A stretch of 64,000 bases of DNA from Hyphomicrobiales bacterium (GTDB taxonomy: Bacteria; Pseudomonadota; Alphaproteobacteria; Rhizobiales; Rhizobiaceae): positions 1 through 64,000 of the forward strand of contig UCCS01000024.1 of the NCBI GenBank assembly GCA_900470965.1, written 5' to 3'. The position numbers and the translations under genes were made by a program. The first letter of the stretch is position 1. Each line of letters opens with the position of its first letter. The notes under the pieces were generated by a model that worked only from the letters and a program-made list of their open reading frames with translations, made no database searches and was not told the origin of the DNA. This document shows, in pieces, positions 7,891 to 17,453 of this stretch.

Positions 7891-7911
7891 GCGGCGGGCA
7901 AGGCCCGCCGC
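7891..7911 (-). promoter_or_regulatory. Strong hairpin between rhaD and rhaI
   Basis: GCGGCGGGC-aag-GCCCGCCGC is a perfect 9-bp stem with a 3-nt loop and no T-run. It sits between the rhaD stop and the rhaI ribosome binding site. It may protect the rhaD message or reduce read-through into rhaI. Confidence 0.5.
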
Positions 7912-7917
7912 TCGCTA

Positions 7918-10014
7918 TCAGCGCGTGAAGCTCTGAACGTTGCCTGCGTCGACGTTGATGATGTTGCCAGTCGACTTGGCCGAAAGATCAGATGCCAGGA
8001 AGTAGACCGCTTCGGCGATATCTTCCGGGAACACGTTGAGCTTCAGCATCGAGCGCTTGCGGTAATGTTCCTCCAGATCATCCACCTCGATCTTCGAAGA
8101 GGCAGCACGCTGCTCGCGCCATTCGCCGCTCCAGATCTTCGAGCCGCGAAGGACGGCATCCGGATTGACGGTATTGACGCGGATGCCGGCGTCCGCACCT
8201 TCCAGCGCCAGGCAACGGGCAAGATGGATTTCCGCAGCCTTCGCCGTGCAATAGGCGGCGGCATTCGGCGACGCAGCCAAGCCGTTCTTCGATGCGATGA
8301 AGACGACATTGCCACCGAGGGCCTGACGACGGAATAGGCGGAAGGCTTCACGCGAGACGAGGAAATAGCCGGTCGCCAGAATGTCGATGTTGCGGTTCCA
8401 CGTCGATAGCTCGGTCGTTTCGATCGGCGCCGAGGAAGCGATGCCAGCATTCGAGACGAGGATATCGATGCCGCCGAATTCAACGCAGGAGTCTGCGAAA
8501 GAGGCGATGACACCGTCTTCCTTGGTGACGTCGAGCTTCAAGGTACGTACAGCGTCAGCGCCGTATTTCTTCACGAATTCGGCTTCGGTCGTCTCAAGTG
8601 CGGCCTGATCGATATCGGCAAGCACCACGCAGGCGCCCTCGCCAACGAGACGTGCAGCCGTTGCGCGGCCGATGCCGCCGGCGCCACCGGTAACGAAGGC
8701 GACCTTGCCGGCCAGGCTCTTCGGCTTCGGCATGCGCTGCAGCTTGGCCTCTTCGAGCAGCCAGTATTCGATATCGAAGGCTTCCTGCTCCGGCAGGCCC
8801 TGATATTCGGAGACCGTCGAGGAACCGCGCATCACGTTGATGGCGTTGACATAGAATTCGCTGGCAATACGGGCCGTTGCCTTGTCACGGGCAAAGGAGA
8901 GCATGCCGACGCCCGGCACCAGGAAGATGACCGGATTGGCGTCACGCATGGCCGGCGAATTGTCATGCTTGCAGGCGTTATAATAGCGGGCATAGTCGGC
9001 GCGGTAGTCTTCAAGCGCCTTGTCGAGGCCGGCGATGATAGCATCGACATCGGGCTTTGCCGGATCGAGATCGACGATCAGCGGGCGGATCTTGGTGCGC
9101 AGGAAGTGGTCAGGGCAGCTGGTGCCGAGCGCACCGAGCGGGCGCAGATTTTTCGAATTCACGAATTCCAGAACCGCGTCCTGATCATCGAAATGGCCGA
9201 GCTTGCGCTCCTGCTTGCCGATACGGCCGCGAATTTCCGGCATCAGCCGGGCGGCGATGGCACGGCGTTCGGCGACCGGCAGGCTTTCAACGACAGCGCC
9301 ACCGAAGATCGTCTTGCCTTCAGTCTGGCCGGCAAACCATTCGATCGCCTTGTTGATGATATCGAGCGTCAGCTCGTAGCAGGCCTTGGCATCGTTGTCC
9401 CAGGTGAAGAGGCCGTGGCTTTCGAGCACGACGCCCTTTGCGTCAGGGTTCGCCTTGACGAAGGCTTCGAGATCGAGGCCGAGCTGGAAGCCCGGACGGC
9501 GCCAGGGCAGCCAGCCGATCGCGTCACCGAAGACCTGCTTGGTCAATTCCCTGGAGTTCTTGGAGGCGGCGATCGCGATGATGGCGTCCGGATGCATGTG
9601 GTCGACATGCGTATAGGGCACGAAACCATGCAGCGGCGTGTCAATCGAGGCGGCGCGGGCGTTGAGGTTGAAGGTGCAATGCGGCAAGAAGCCGACCATG
9701 CGGTCCTCGTCCTCGACACCCTTGTAGATGCCCTTCAGCGATTCCAGCTTGTCCTGATAGAGGGTCGCGAACCCGTCGAGCTTGATCGTCCCGACGTCGC
9801 CGCCCGAGCCCTTGACCCAGAGCACCTTAACCTTGCCACCATCAAGCGGATCGGTCTCCATGACCTTGGCCGAGGTATTGCCGCCGCCATAATTGGTGAT
9901 GCGCTTGTCGGCGCCGAGAAGATTCGAGCGATAGAGAAGCTTGCCGGGCTCATCGAGGCCCGCTGCATAAGCATCATCCCACCGGTTCTCGAGAAGTCGA
10001 ACCTTTGCCGCCAT
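7918..10014 (-). CDS. rhaD: Bifunctional rhamnulose-1-phosphate aldolase / lactaldehyde dehydrogenase (SDR fusion)
   Basis: This 698-aa fusion protein splits L-rhamnulose-1-phosphate into dihydroxyacetone phosphate and L-lactaldehyde and can oxidise the aldehyde. The N-terminal part (about 1-410) is a class II aldolase with zinc-binding histidines in YTHVDHMHPDA and in LESHGLFTW. The C-terminal part (about 435-695) is a short-chain dehydrogenase with the NAD motif TGGAGGIG and catalytic YCTAK. ATG 10014 is preceded by GGGAGG at five bases; the longer frame to 10068 has no ribosome binding site. It is divergent from rhaR and followed by rhaI, as in R. leguminosarum. Confidence 0.93.
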   Translation of the reverse strand: MAAKVRLLENRWDDAYAAGLDEPGKLLYRSNLLGADKRITNYGGGNTSAKVMETDPLDGGKVKVLWVKGSGGDVGTIKLDGFATLYQDKLESLKGIYKGVEDEDRMVGFLPHCTFNLNARAASIDTPLHGFVPYTHVDHMHPDAIIAIAASKNSRELTKQVFGDAIGWLPWRRPGFQLGLDLEAFVKANPDAKGVVLESHGLFTWDNDAKACYELTLDIINKAIEWFAGQTEGKTIFGGAVVESLPVAERRAIAARLMPEIRGRIGKQERKLGHFDDQDAVLEFVNSKNLRPLGALGTSCPDHFLRTKIRPLIVDLDPAKPDVDAIIAGLDKALEDYRADYARYYNACKHDNSPAMRDANPVIFLVPGVGMLSFARDKATARIASEFYVNAINVMRGSSTVSEYQGLPEQEAFDIEYWLLEEAKLQRMPKPKSLAGKVAFVTGGAGGIGRATAARLVGEGACVVLADIDQAALETTEAEFVKKYGADAVRTLKLDVTKEDGVIASFADSCVEFGGIDILVSNAGIASSAPIETTELSTWNRNIDILATGYFLVSREAFRLFRRQALGGNVVFIASKNGLAASPNAAAYCTAKAAEIHLARCLALEGADAGIRVNTVNPDAVLRGSKIWSGEWREQRAASSKIEVDDLEEHYRKRSMLKLNVFPEDIAEAVYFLASDLSAKSTGNIINVDAGNVQSFTR

Positions 10015-10105
10015 GTCATCCTCCCATATAGGCTTGTGTATAGGCCTGTGGGGCGCCGCGATCAGCACGCCCTTTCGCTCACGGTATCGCGCATCAAAAT
10101 GGCGC

Positions 10106-10180
10106 TTGTCAATCGAAAACGATCAAATTCGATTATGTTGCATCGCAATATGAAAATTTATGATCGTTTCTGATTGACAG
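10106..10180. promoter_or_regulatory. Paired inverted operators and divergent promoters between rhaD and rhaR
   Basis: Box 1 (10106-10125) reads TTGTCAATCGAAAACGATCA. Box 2 (10161-10180) is its inverted copy, matching at 17 of 20 positions. The outer end of each box contains a TTGACA -35 element pointing outward, at 10112-10107 on the minus strand for rhaD and 10174-10179 on the plus strand for rhaR. The gap is 35 bases. A repressor bound here would cover both -35 sites. The DeoR-type protein RhaR encoded next door is the obvious candidate; binding is inferred. Confidence 0.65.
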
Positions 10181-10223
10181 GCTTTAACGGATACGAAATA
10201 AATATGACAAGAGGAGGAGCTCA

Positions 10224-11036
10224 ATGCACGAACGCGAACGCCATCGCATTATCTTAAGCGCCGTTCAGGAAAAGTCCGTCGTTACGATTCAGGACATTTC
10301 CGAGCTGACGGACGCTTCTGAAGCGACGATCAGGCGCGACATTGCGGCTCTTCACGTGCAGGGCAAGATCCGGCGTGTTCGTGGCGGCGCGGAAGCCGTG
10401 CACCCCCCGCAGCTCGGAAATCTTGCGGGCCGTCCCTTCCGAGTATCAGAATCGGTCAATATCGATAAAAAGCGCTCAATCGCACGCGCGGCCGTCGATC
10501 TCTGTGAAGCGGGCGATGCCATTATCATCAATGGCGGCACGACTACCTTCCAGATGGTGCATTACATGGCCGGCCATCGCATGCAGGTCATGACCAATTC
10601 CTTCGCTATTGCCGAACATCTGGTGAAGCACTCCAAGAACACAGTGACGGTGCCGGGCGGCGCGATTTATCGTGAACAGAGCCTGATCCTGTCGCCCTTC
10701 GACAATGACGCGATCCGCAATTTCTATGCGCGGCGCATGTTCATCGGCGCCCAGGGCGTCGGCCCGCTCGGCATCATGGAAGCGGATGCCCTCATCATCC
10801 AGAGCGAGCAGAAACTTATGCACCAGGCCGACGAACTCATCGTCATGGTCGATTCAAGCAAATTCAATCGCCGGTCGAGCCTCATTCTTTGCCCGCTAGA
10901 CCGTGTATCCGTGGTTATCACCGATGACGGCATCTCGGAGGAAGCGGCTCGCATGATCGAGAATGCCGGCGTCCGGCTCGTGGTCGCGAGCCCGATGGCC
11001 CAGGCTGTGAAGGAGGATTCCTCGTCGGTCGCATGA
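10224..11036 (+). CDS. rhaR: DeoR-family repressor of the rhamnose genes
   Basis: This 270-aa regulator has an N-terminal DeoR winged HTH (VTIQDISELTDASEATIRRD, then IAALHVQGKIRRVRGGAEAV at about residues 18-58). A DeoR-C sugar-phosphate sensing domain follows, with the conserved IINGGTTT and FIGAQGV segments. GAGGAG precedes ATG 10224. In R. leguminosarum the DeoR-type RhaR represses the rhamnose operons. Here it is the first gene of rhaRSTPQUK and lies divergent from rhaDI across paired operators, consistent with that role. The inducer is likely a rhamnose-pathway intermediate, by family analogy. Confidence 0.92.
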   Translation: MHERERHRIILSAVQEKSVVTIQDISELTDASEATIRRDIAALHVQGKIRRVRGGAEAVHPPQLGNLAGRPFRVSESVNIDKKRSIARAAVDLCEAGDAIIINGGTTTFQMVHYMAGHRMQVMTNSFAIAEHLVKHSKNTVTVPGGAIYREQSLILSPFDNDAIRNFYARRMFIGAQGVGPLGIMEADALIIQSEQKLMHQADELIVMVDSSKFNRRSSLILCPLDRVSVVITDDGISEEAARMIENAGVRLVVASPMAQAVKEDSSSVA

Positions 11037-11083
11037 GGCGTCGGCGAGGTGTGGAAGTCTAAATCTTAGTGGGAGGACATGAC

Positions 11084-12079
11084 ATGAAACTTGCAAAGAC
11101 ACTTGCAATCGGTGTGGCTTTTGCCGTCGCCATGATGGCTGGCGCCGCAAGCGCCAAGGACATCAAGATAGGCCTGGTCGTAAAGTCGCTCGGCAACGGC
11201 TTCTTCGACGCCGCCAACAAGGGTGCCCAGGAAGCAGCCAAGGAACTCGGCGGCGTGGAAGTCATCTACACCGGCCCGACAAGCACGACGGCCGAAGGCC
11301 AGATAGAAGTTATCAACTCGCTGATCGCTCAGGGCGTTGACGCCATCGCGATCTCGGCAAACGACCCCGACGCCGTCGTTCCGGCACTGAAGAAGGCTAC
11401 CCAGCGCGGTATCAAGGTTATTTCCTGGGACTCCGGCGTTGCCCCCGAAGGCCGCATCCTGCAGCTCAACCCGTCGTCCAACGAGCTGATCGGCAAGATG
11501 TGCCTGACGCTCGCCAAGGATCATCTCGATGGCGGCAAGGGTGACTTCGCCATCCTGTCGGCAACGACGACCTCGACCAACCAGAACATCTGGATCGACC
11601 AGATGAAGAAGCAGCTCAAGGATTTCCCGGGCCTCAATCTCGTCACCACGGTTTACGGCGACGACCTCTCGGACAAGTCCTATCGTGAAGCCGAAGGCCT
11701 GCTGAAGTCCAAGCCGAACGTCAAGGTCATCGTCGCTCCGACGACGGTCGGCGTTCTCGCAGCCTCCAAGGTTGTCGAAGACAAGGGTCTGGTCGGCAAG
11801 GTCTACGTCACCGGTCTCGGCCTGCCGTCTGAAATGGCTGGCGCGATCAAGTCCGGCGCGACCAAGGAATTCGCCATCTGGAACCCGATCGACCTCGGCT
11901 ACTCTGCAACGCAGATCGCCTACCACCTGGCAAAGGGTGATGCCGACGGCAAGCCGGGCAGCGAAATCGAAGCCGGCCGCATGGGCAAGATCAAGATTGG
12001 CGACAATGGCGAAGCTGCTATGGCAGACCCCTTTGTCTACAATGCCTCGAACATCGACCAGTTCTCCAAGGTCTTCTGA
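11084..12079 (+). CDS. rhaS: Rhamnose ABC transporter, periplasmic binding protein
   Basis: This 331-aa protein is a periplasmic binding protein of the ribose/RbsB class (CUT2 importers). A Sec signal peptide (MKLAKTLAIGVAFAVAMMAG up to ASA at residue 24) precedes KDIKIGLVVKSLGNGFFDAA. Ligand-binding segments such as ISANDPDAVVP and DSGVAP are typical. ATG 11084 has GGGAGG eight bases upstream. It is followed by a strong hairpin and then by rhaT, consistent with higher expression of the binding protein than of the membrane parts. Confidence 0.93.
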   Translation: MKLAKTLAIGVAFAVAMMAGAASAKDIKIGLVVKSLGNGFFDAANKGAQEAAKELGGVEVIYTGPTSTTAEGQIEVINSLIAQGVDAIAISANDPDAVVPALKKATQRGIKVISWDSGVAPEGRILQLNPSSNELIGKMCLTLAKDHLDGGKGDFAILSATTTSTNQNIWIDQMKKQLKDFPGLNLVTTVYGDDLSDKSYREAEGLLKSKPNVKVIVAPTTVGVLAASKVVEDKGLVGKVYVTGLGLPSEMAGAIKSGATKEFAIWNPIDLGYSATQIAYHLAKGDADGKPGSEIEAGRMGKIKIGDNGEAAMADPFVYNASNIDQFSKVF

Positions 12080-12101
12080 TTTCAGAGATCATGAACGGAC
12101 A

Positions 12102-12122
12102 CCCGGCGGCTCTGCCGCCGGG
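12102..12122 (+). promoter_or_regulatory. Strong hairpin between rhaS and rhaT
   Basis: CCCGGCGGC-tct-GCCGCCGGG is a perfect 9-bp stem with a 3-nt loop, followed by the pyrimidine-rich TTCTCTTT. It lies between the binding-protein stop and the rhaT start and may stabilise the rhaS message or partly stop transcription, as hairpins do in other sugar transporter operons. Confidence 0.55.
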
Positions 12123-12133
12123 CTTCTCTTTCG

Positions 12134-13687
12134 ATGGTGGTAAGCTTGCTGATGACCCCTGCCCTTCAACACCCCGTCTCGGAACCAAAAGCCGATGACG
12201 CAACCGCCATTCTGGAAATGCGCGGCATCTCGCAGATTTTTCCGGGCGTGAAGGCGCTCGATAATGTCAGCATCGCGCTCTATCCCGGCAAGGTGACGGC
12301 ACTGATCGGCGAAAACGGCGCCGGCAAGTCGACACTCGTCAAGATCCTGACCGGAATCTATCGTCCGAATGAGGGCGAAATCATCGTCGACGGCAAACCG
12401 GTGCACTTCGCGACAGCACAAGCCGCGATCGATGCCGGCGTGACCGCCATTCACCAGGAAACCGTGCTTTTCGACGAGCTTTCGGTCGCCGAAAATATCT
12501 TCCTCGGTCATGCGCCGCGCACGCGCTGGCGCACCATCGACTGGAGCGAGATGAACAGCCGCGCAAGAACGCTGCTGACCTCGCTCGAAAGCAATATTGA
12601 TCCGACGATTCGCCTTAAAGACCTCTCGATTGCGCAGCGCCATCTGGTGGCGATTGCCCGCGCTTTGTCGATCGAGGCTCGTATCGTCATCATGGACGAA
12701 CCGACGGCTGCCCTCTCGCGCAAGGAGATCGACGATCTTTTCCGTATCGTCGAGAGCCTGAAAGCAAGCGGCAAGGCCATCCTTTTCATTAGCCATAAGT
12801 TCGATGAGCTCTACGAGATCGCCGACAATTACGTCGTGTTCCGCGACGGCCGCGCCGTCGGCCACGGGAAGCTGAAGGAAACGCCGCAGGACGAAATCGT
12901 TCGCATGATGGTCGGTCGCGATGTCGAAAATGCCTTCCCGAAGATCGATGTGGCAATCGGCGGCGCAGTGCTCGAAGTCGAAAGATACAGCCACCGCACT
13001 GAATTCCGCGATATTTCGCTGACGCTGCGCAAGGGCGAGATCCTCGGCATCTATGGCCTGATCGGCGCCGGCCGCTCGGAACTGGCGCAATCGCTTTTCG
13101 GTATCACCAAACCGCTCTCCGGCAGGCTGACACTCGAAGGCCGGGAGATTTCAATCAATTCCCCGCATGACGCCATTCGTGCCGGCATCGTCTACGTACC
13201 GGAAGAGCGCGGCCGTCACGGCCTGGCGCTGCCGATGCCGATCTATCAGAACATGACGCTTCCGTCGCTGACACGCACCTCGCGCAAGGGCTTCCTGCAG
13301 GCGGCCGAAGAATTCGCGCTCGCACGCAAATATGCCGAGCGGCTCGATCTGCGTGCCGCGGCCCTTTCCGTGCCGGTTGGTACGCTATCGGGCGGCAACC
13401 AGCAGAAGGTCGTCATCGGCAAATGGCTGGCCACCATGCCCAAGGTCATCATCCTCGATGAGCCAACCAAGGGCATCGATATCGGTTCGAAGGCAGCCGT
13501 CCACGGCTTCATCAGCGAACTCGCGGCCGAAGGCCTTTCCATCATCATGATCTCCTCCGAACTGCCCGAGATCATCGGCATGTCGGACCGCGTACTGGTC
13601 ATGAAGGAGGGCCTGTCGGCAGGGCTCTTCGAGCGCGATCAGCTTTCGCCGGAAGCGCTAGTGCGTGCGGCGACCGGAAATGCATGA
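12134..13687 (+). CDS. rhaT: Rhamnose ABC transporter, double ATP-binding subunit
   Basis: This 517-aa protein has two fused ATPase domains, as in all CUT2 importers. The first has Walker A GENGAGKST (59-67), a degenerate signature LSIAQRHL and Walker B IVIMDEP. The second has a degenerate Walker A GLIGAGRSE, signature LSGGNQQK and IILDEP. Loss of the second Walker A lysine is normal in the RbsA/AraG type. No clear ribosome binding site precedes ATG 12134; ATG 12152 (MTPALQHP) is an equally possible start. It energises import of L-rhamnose through RhaP and RhaQ. Confidence 0.92.
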   Translation: MVVSLLMTPALQHPVSEPKADDATAILEMRGISQIFPGVKALDNVSIALYPGKVTALIGENGAGKSTLVKILTGIYRPNEGEIIVDGKPVHFATAQAAIDAGVTAIHQETVLFDELSVAENIFLGHAPRTRWRTIDWSEMNSRARTLLTSLESNIDPTIRLKDLSIAQRHLVAIARALSIEARIVIMDEPTAALSRKEIDDLFRIVESLKASGKAILFISHKFDELYEIADNYVVFRDGRAVGHGKLKETPQDEIVRMMVGRDVENAFPKIDVAIGGAVLEVERYSHRTEFRDISLTLRKGEILGIYGLIGAGRSELAQSLFGITKPLSGRLTLEGREISINSPHDAIRAGIVYVPEERGRHGLALPMPIYQNMTLPSLTRTSRKGFLQAAEEFALARKYAERLDLRAAALSVPVGTLSGGNQQKVVIGKWLATMPKVIILDEPTKGIDIGSKAAVHGFISELAAEGLSIIMISSELPEIIGMSDRVLVMKEGLSAGLFERDQLSPEALVRAATGNA

Positions 13688-13697
13688 GGGGACGAGC

Positions 13698-14687
13698 ATG
13701 ATGAGACTGATCAGAAAACGCGAAACCCTGCTCTTCGCCATCATCGTGGTGATGATCGCCGTCTTTTCGACGCGCGCAGCCGATTTCGCCACTCCCGACA
13801 ATCTCGCCGGTATCTTCAACGATACGGCAATCCTTATCATCCTGGCGCTTGCCCAGATGACGGTCATCCTGACGAAATCGATCGATCTTTCGGTCGCAGC
13901 CAACCTCGCCTTCACCGGCATGGCAATCGCGATGATGAACGCGGCCTTTCCCGGCCTGCCGCTGATCGTGCTCATCCTTGCGGCGATCGTGATCGGCGCA
14001 GCACTCGGCGCCATCAACGGCTTCCTCGTCTGGCGCCTCGAAATCCCGCCGATCGTCGTCACCCTCGGCACGCTTACCATCTATCGCGGCATGGCCTTCG
14101 TGCTGTCTGGCGGCGCCTGGGTCAATGCGCACCAGATGACGCCGATCTTCCTTGCCGTTCCCCGCACGCCGATCCTCGGACTGCCGATCTTAAGCTGGGT
14201 CGCCATCATCATCGTCGCTCTGATGTATATGCTGCTGCGCTACAGCCAGTTCGGCCGTTCGGCCTATGCGACCGGTGGCAATCCGACGGCTGCCGTCTAT
14301 GCCGGTATCGATACGGGCAAGACGAAATTCCTGGCCTTCGTGCTCTCGGGCGCGCTCGCCGGCCTTTCCAGCTATCTCTGGGTATCGCGCTATGCGGTCG
14401 CCTATGTCGATATTGCCAACGGTTTCGAGCTCGACAGCGTCGCGGCCTGCGTGATCGGCGGCATCTCGATCGCCGGTGGTGTTGGCTCGGTTGCCGGCAC
14501 GGTGCTCGGCGCACTCTTCCTCGGCGTCATCAAGAACGCCCTTCCCGTCATCGGCATTTCGCCCTTCACCCAGATGGCGATCTCCGGAACCGTCATCATC
14601 CTCGCCGTCGTCTTCAATGCAAGGCGCGAGCGTAATCGCGGCCGCATCATCCTGCGTGATCGCGCAGCAGCGGAGGTCGCAGCATGA
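13698..14687 (+). CDS. rhaP: Rhamnose ABC transporter, permease
   Basis: This 329-aa inner-membrane permease of the RbsC/AraH family has about 8-10 hydrophobic segments. The conserved CUT2 region GRSAYATGGNPTAAVYAGID is followed by the late glycine-rich GGISIAGGVGSVAGTVLGAL. ATG 13698 has AGGGGA in front, giving a 10-base gap after rhaT rather than an overlap. The last four bases overlap rhaQ (ATGA), indicating translational coupling. It pairs with RhaQ as a heterodimeric channel. Confidence 0.93.
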   Translation: MMRLIRKRETLLFAIIVVMIAVFSTRAADFATPDNLAGIFNDTAILIILALAQMTVILTKSIDLSVAANLAFTGMAIAMMNAAFPGLPLIVLILAAIVIGAALGAINGFLVWRLEIPPIVVTLGTLTIYRGMAFVLSGGAWVNAHQMTPIFLAVPRTPILGLPILSWVAIIIVALMYMLLRYSQFGRSAYATGGNPTAAVYAGIDTGKTKFLAFVLSGALAGLSSYLWVSRYAVAYVDIANGFELDSVAACVIGGISIAGGVGSVAGTVLGALFLGVIKNALPVIGISPFTQMAISGTVIILAVVFNARRERNRGRIILRDRAAAEVAA

Positions 14688-15694
14688 GCATGGTTTCCGC
14701 AAATCCGGAAAAGCGCGTCATTCCCGATCGCCTCGGCACGCCCTTCAAACGCGTCATGTCGAGCTGGGAAGTGCTGCTCTTTGGGGTCGCCGTCTTGATC
14801 TTCATCTTCAATTCCGTGGCCTCGCCCTATTTCCTCGATGCCTGGAACCTCTCGGACGCGACCTTCAACTTCACCGAAAAGGCGATGATCGCCTTTGCCA
14901 TGGCGCTGCTCGTCATCGCCGGCGAGATCGACCTCTCGGTCGCCGCCATCATCGCGCTCGCCTCGACAGCAATGGGCGCTGCGGCGCAGATGGGTGTCGG
15001 CACGCCAGGCCTCGTGCTGATCGGCATCGGCACCGGGCTTCTCTGCGGCATCTTCAACGGTTTCCTCGTCTCTGTTCTGAAACTGCCGTCGATCGTCGTC
15101 ACCATCGGCACGATGAGCCTCTTCCGCGGCATTTCCTATATCGTGCTCGGCGACCAGGCCTATGGCAAATACCCGGCGGATTTCGCTTATTTCGGCCAGG
15201 GCTACGTCGTCTGGGTCTTCTCCTTCGAATTCGTGCTGTTCATCGTGCTGGCAATTCTCTTTGCGATCCTGCTGCATGCCACGAATTTCGGCCGGCAGGT
15301 CTATACGATCGGCAACAATGATTTCGCAGCTCGCTTCTCCGGCATTCCGGTCGAGCGCGTGAAATTCATCCTCTTCCTACTGACCGGCGTAATGAGCGGT
15401 GTCGCTGCGGTCTGCCTGACCTCGCGCCTCGGCTCGACCCGCCCGTCGATCGCGCAAGGGTGGGAACTCGAAGTCGTCACCATGGTCGTGCTCGGCGGCA
15501 TCTCGATTCTCGGCGGCTCCGGTACGATCGGCGGCGTCGTCATCGCCGCCTTCGTCATGGGTCTCGTGACTTTCGGTCTTGGCTTGTTGAACGTGCCCGG
15601 CATCGTCATGTCGATCTTCATCGGCCTGCTCCTGATCATCACCATCGCGATCCCGATCATCGCCCGCCGCATCAAAGCCATGAGCGCCAAATGA
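14684..15694 (+). CDS. rhaQ: Rhamnose ABC transporter, permease
   Basis: This 336-aa inner-membrane permease is paralogous to RhaP. Shared features include [40 protein letters not shown] and [18 protein letters not shown]. It starts in an ATGA overlap with rhaP and ends in an ATGA overlap with rhaU, so the three genes are probably translated together. Two different permease genes in one CUT2 system, instead of a homodimer, is the known arrangement for the rhizobial rhamnose importer. Confidence 0.93.
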   Translation: MSMVSANPEKRVIPDRLGTPFKRVMSSWEVLLFGVAVLIFIFNSVASPYFLDAWNLSDATFNFTEKAMIAFAMALLVIAGEIDLSVAAIIALASTAMGAAAQMGVGTPGLVLIGIGTGLLCGIFNGFLVSVLKLPSIVVTIGTMSLFRGISYIVLGDQAYGKYPADFAYFGQGYVVWVFSFEFVLFIVLAILFAILLHATNFGRQVYTIGNNDFAARFSGIPVERVKFILFLLTGVMSGVAAVCLTSRLGSTRPSIAQGWELEVVTMVVLGGISILGGSGTIGGVVIAAFVMGLVTFGLGLLNVPGIVMSIFIGLLLIITIAIPIIARRIKAMSAK

Positions 15695-16011
15695 CACTGG
15701 AAAAACACGCCTTCAAGATGAAGCTCAATCCCGGCATGGAGGCCGAATACAGGAAGCGGCATGACGAGATCTGGCCGGAACTGGTCGACCTGCTGCACCA
15801 GTCTGGTGCCAGCGACTATTCCATCCATCTCGACCGCGAGACCAATACGCTTTTCGGCGTGCTGACCCGGCCGAAGGATCACACGATGGCAAGCCTGCCG
15901 GACCATCCGGTCATGAAGAAATGGTGGGCGCATATGGCCGATATCATGGCATCCAATCCGGATAATTCTCCCGTCCAGAGTGACCTCGTGACCGTCTTCC
16001 ATATGCCATGA
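15691..16011 (+). CDS. rhaU: L-rhamnose mutarotase
   Basis: This 106-aa protein of the RhaM/RhaU family interconverts the alpha and beta anomers of L-rhamnose, supplying the form used by the isomerase. Typical features are [40 protein letters not shown] and a C-terminal WWAHMADIM; the conserved histidine and tryptophans are present. It begins in an ATGA overlap with rhaQ and ends in an ATGA overlap with rhaK. A longer in-frame extension upstream lies inside rhaQ and is rejected. Confidence 0.93.
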   Translation: MTLEKHAFKMKLNPGMEAEYRKRHDEIWPELVDLLHQSGASDYSIHLDRETNTLFGVLTRPKDHTMASLPDHPVMKKWWAHMADIMASNPDNSPVQSDLVTVFHMP

Positions 16012-17375
16012 GCGACTACCGCCACATCGCCGTTCTCGATATCGGCAAGACAAACGCCAAGGTCGTCGTTCTCGACAGCGCGACGGGCGCCGAAATCGCC
16101 GTCCGCAAGCAACCGAATACGGTCATCCGCGACGGCCTCTATCCGCATTATGATATCGAAGCGCTCTGGAGCTTCGCGCTTGCTTCGCTGAAAGCCTTTG
16201 CCAGCGAGCCGGGTTTCGACGCGATCTCGATCACCACCCATGGCGCAGCCGCCGCCTTGCTCGGCGCGGATGGCAAGCTGGCAATGCCCGTCATCGACTA
16301 TGAGCATGAATATCCGCCTGAGATCCGTAACGCCTATGATGCGCTGCGGCCATCTTTTACCGAGACCTTCTCGCCCCGTCTTTCGATGGGCCTGAATATC
16401 GGCGCGCAACTCCATTACCAGAAGATGGCTTTTGCCGAAGAATTCGCCAAGGTCGCCACCATCCTCGCCTATGCACAATATTGGTCGGCGCGGCTGACCG
16501 GTGTCGCTGCGAACGAGGCAACCTCGCTCGGCTGTCATACGGACCTCTGGAATCCGAAGACAGGCGCATACTCCTCGCTGGTCGATACGCTTGCTGTTCG
16601 CGACCGGATGGCGCCGATCCATTCCGCCTTTGATGTACTTGGTCCCGTTCTGCCCGATATCGCCGCTGAGATCGGTCTTTCCGTGCCCGTCTATTGCGGC
16701 ATTCATGATTCAAATGCGTCGCTCCTGCCGCATCTTGTCGCCCGCGAGGCGCCGTTTGCCGTGGTCTCGACCGGCACCTGGGTCATCAATTTCGGTGTCG
16801 GGGGTGATCTGGCCCATCTTGACGCCAAGCGCGATGCGCTCGCCAATGTGGATGCCTATGGCCGCGCCGTACCCTCTTCCCGCTTCATGGGCGGCCGCGA
16901 ATTCGAAATTCTCTCGGCCGAGATCGGTCAGGTCGGCGATGCCGAGGCAAAAGCCGCCATCGCTGATGTCGTGGCGAAAGGCATCATGCTGCTACCGAAT
17001 GTGGCACCGGGCTCCGGTCCCTTTCCGGGCAAGGTCAGCCGTTGGATCCACGCGGACGGAGCGAGCCGGCAGGAGCGCTATGCCGCAGCCTGCCTCTATC
17101 TCGCATTGATGACGGAGGCCTGCCTGGGGCTGATTGGCGCCAACGGCCCAATCATCGTCGAGGGCCCTTTCGCATTGAACGAGACCTATCTGTCGCTGAT
17201 CGCCGCAATCACCGGCCGCGATACGATGGCGCTGCCGGGCTCGACCGGCACCAGCCAGGGGGCGGCCCTTCTTGCCGGCATCAAGCCGGTATCCGGTGTG
17301 GAAAAACACTTCTCACCCCAGGCAATTCCGGGCCTCTCCGCCTATCGGGAGCGCTGGTACGCCGCGATGGAATAA
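16008..17375 (+). CDS. rhaK: Rhamnulokinase-type sugar kinase
   Basis: This 455-aa kinase of the FGGY family phosphorylates L-rhamnulose at the 1-position with ATP. The N-terminal phosphate-binding segment is [14 protein letters not shown], the central region has [12 protein letters not shown] and [14 protein letters not shown], and the C-terminal ATP site contains [14 protein letters not shown]. In R. leguminosarum this kinase is also needed for activity of the rhamnose importer, which fits its place as the last gene of the transporter operon. It overlaps rhaU by four bases. Confidence 0.93.
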   Translation: MSDYRHIAVLDIGKTNAKVVVLDSATGAEIAVRKQPNTVIRDGLYPHYDIEALWSFALASLKAFASEPGFDAISITTHGAAAALLGADGKLAMPVIDYEHEYPPEIRNAYDALRPSFTETFSPRLSMGLNIGAQLHYQKMAFAEEFAKVATILAYAQYWSARLTGVAANEATSLGCHTDLWNPKTGAYSSLVDTLAVRDRMAPIHSAFDVLGPVLPDIAAEIGLSVPVYCGIHDSNASLLPHLVAREAPFAVVSTGTWVINFGVGGDLAHLDAKRDALANVDAYGRAVPSSRFMGGREFEILSAEIGQVGDAEAKAAIADVVAKGIMLLPNVAPGSGPFPGKVSRWIHADGASRQERYAAACLYLALMTEACLGLIGANGPIIVEGPFALNETYLSLIAAITGRDTMALPGSTGTSQGAALLAGIKPVSGVEKHFSPQAIPGLSAYRERWYAAME

Positions 17376-17453
17376 CAGTGTTTCCAAGACTGGCCTTGTT
17401 CATGTCGGCCGCGCCGCTAGTGTGGCACCTCTCGATTTGATGGAGGAAACAGC

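Noticed and set aside
8965..10173. 402-codon plus-strand frame
   Set aside because: Antisense to rhaD and running into the rhaD-rhaR operator region; no motif in the product.
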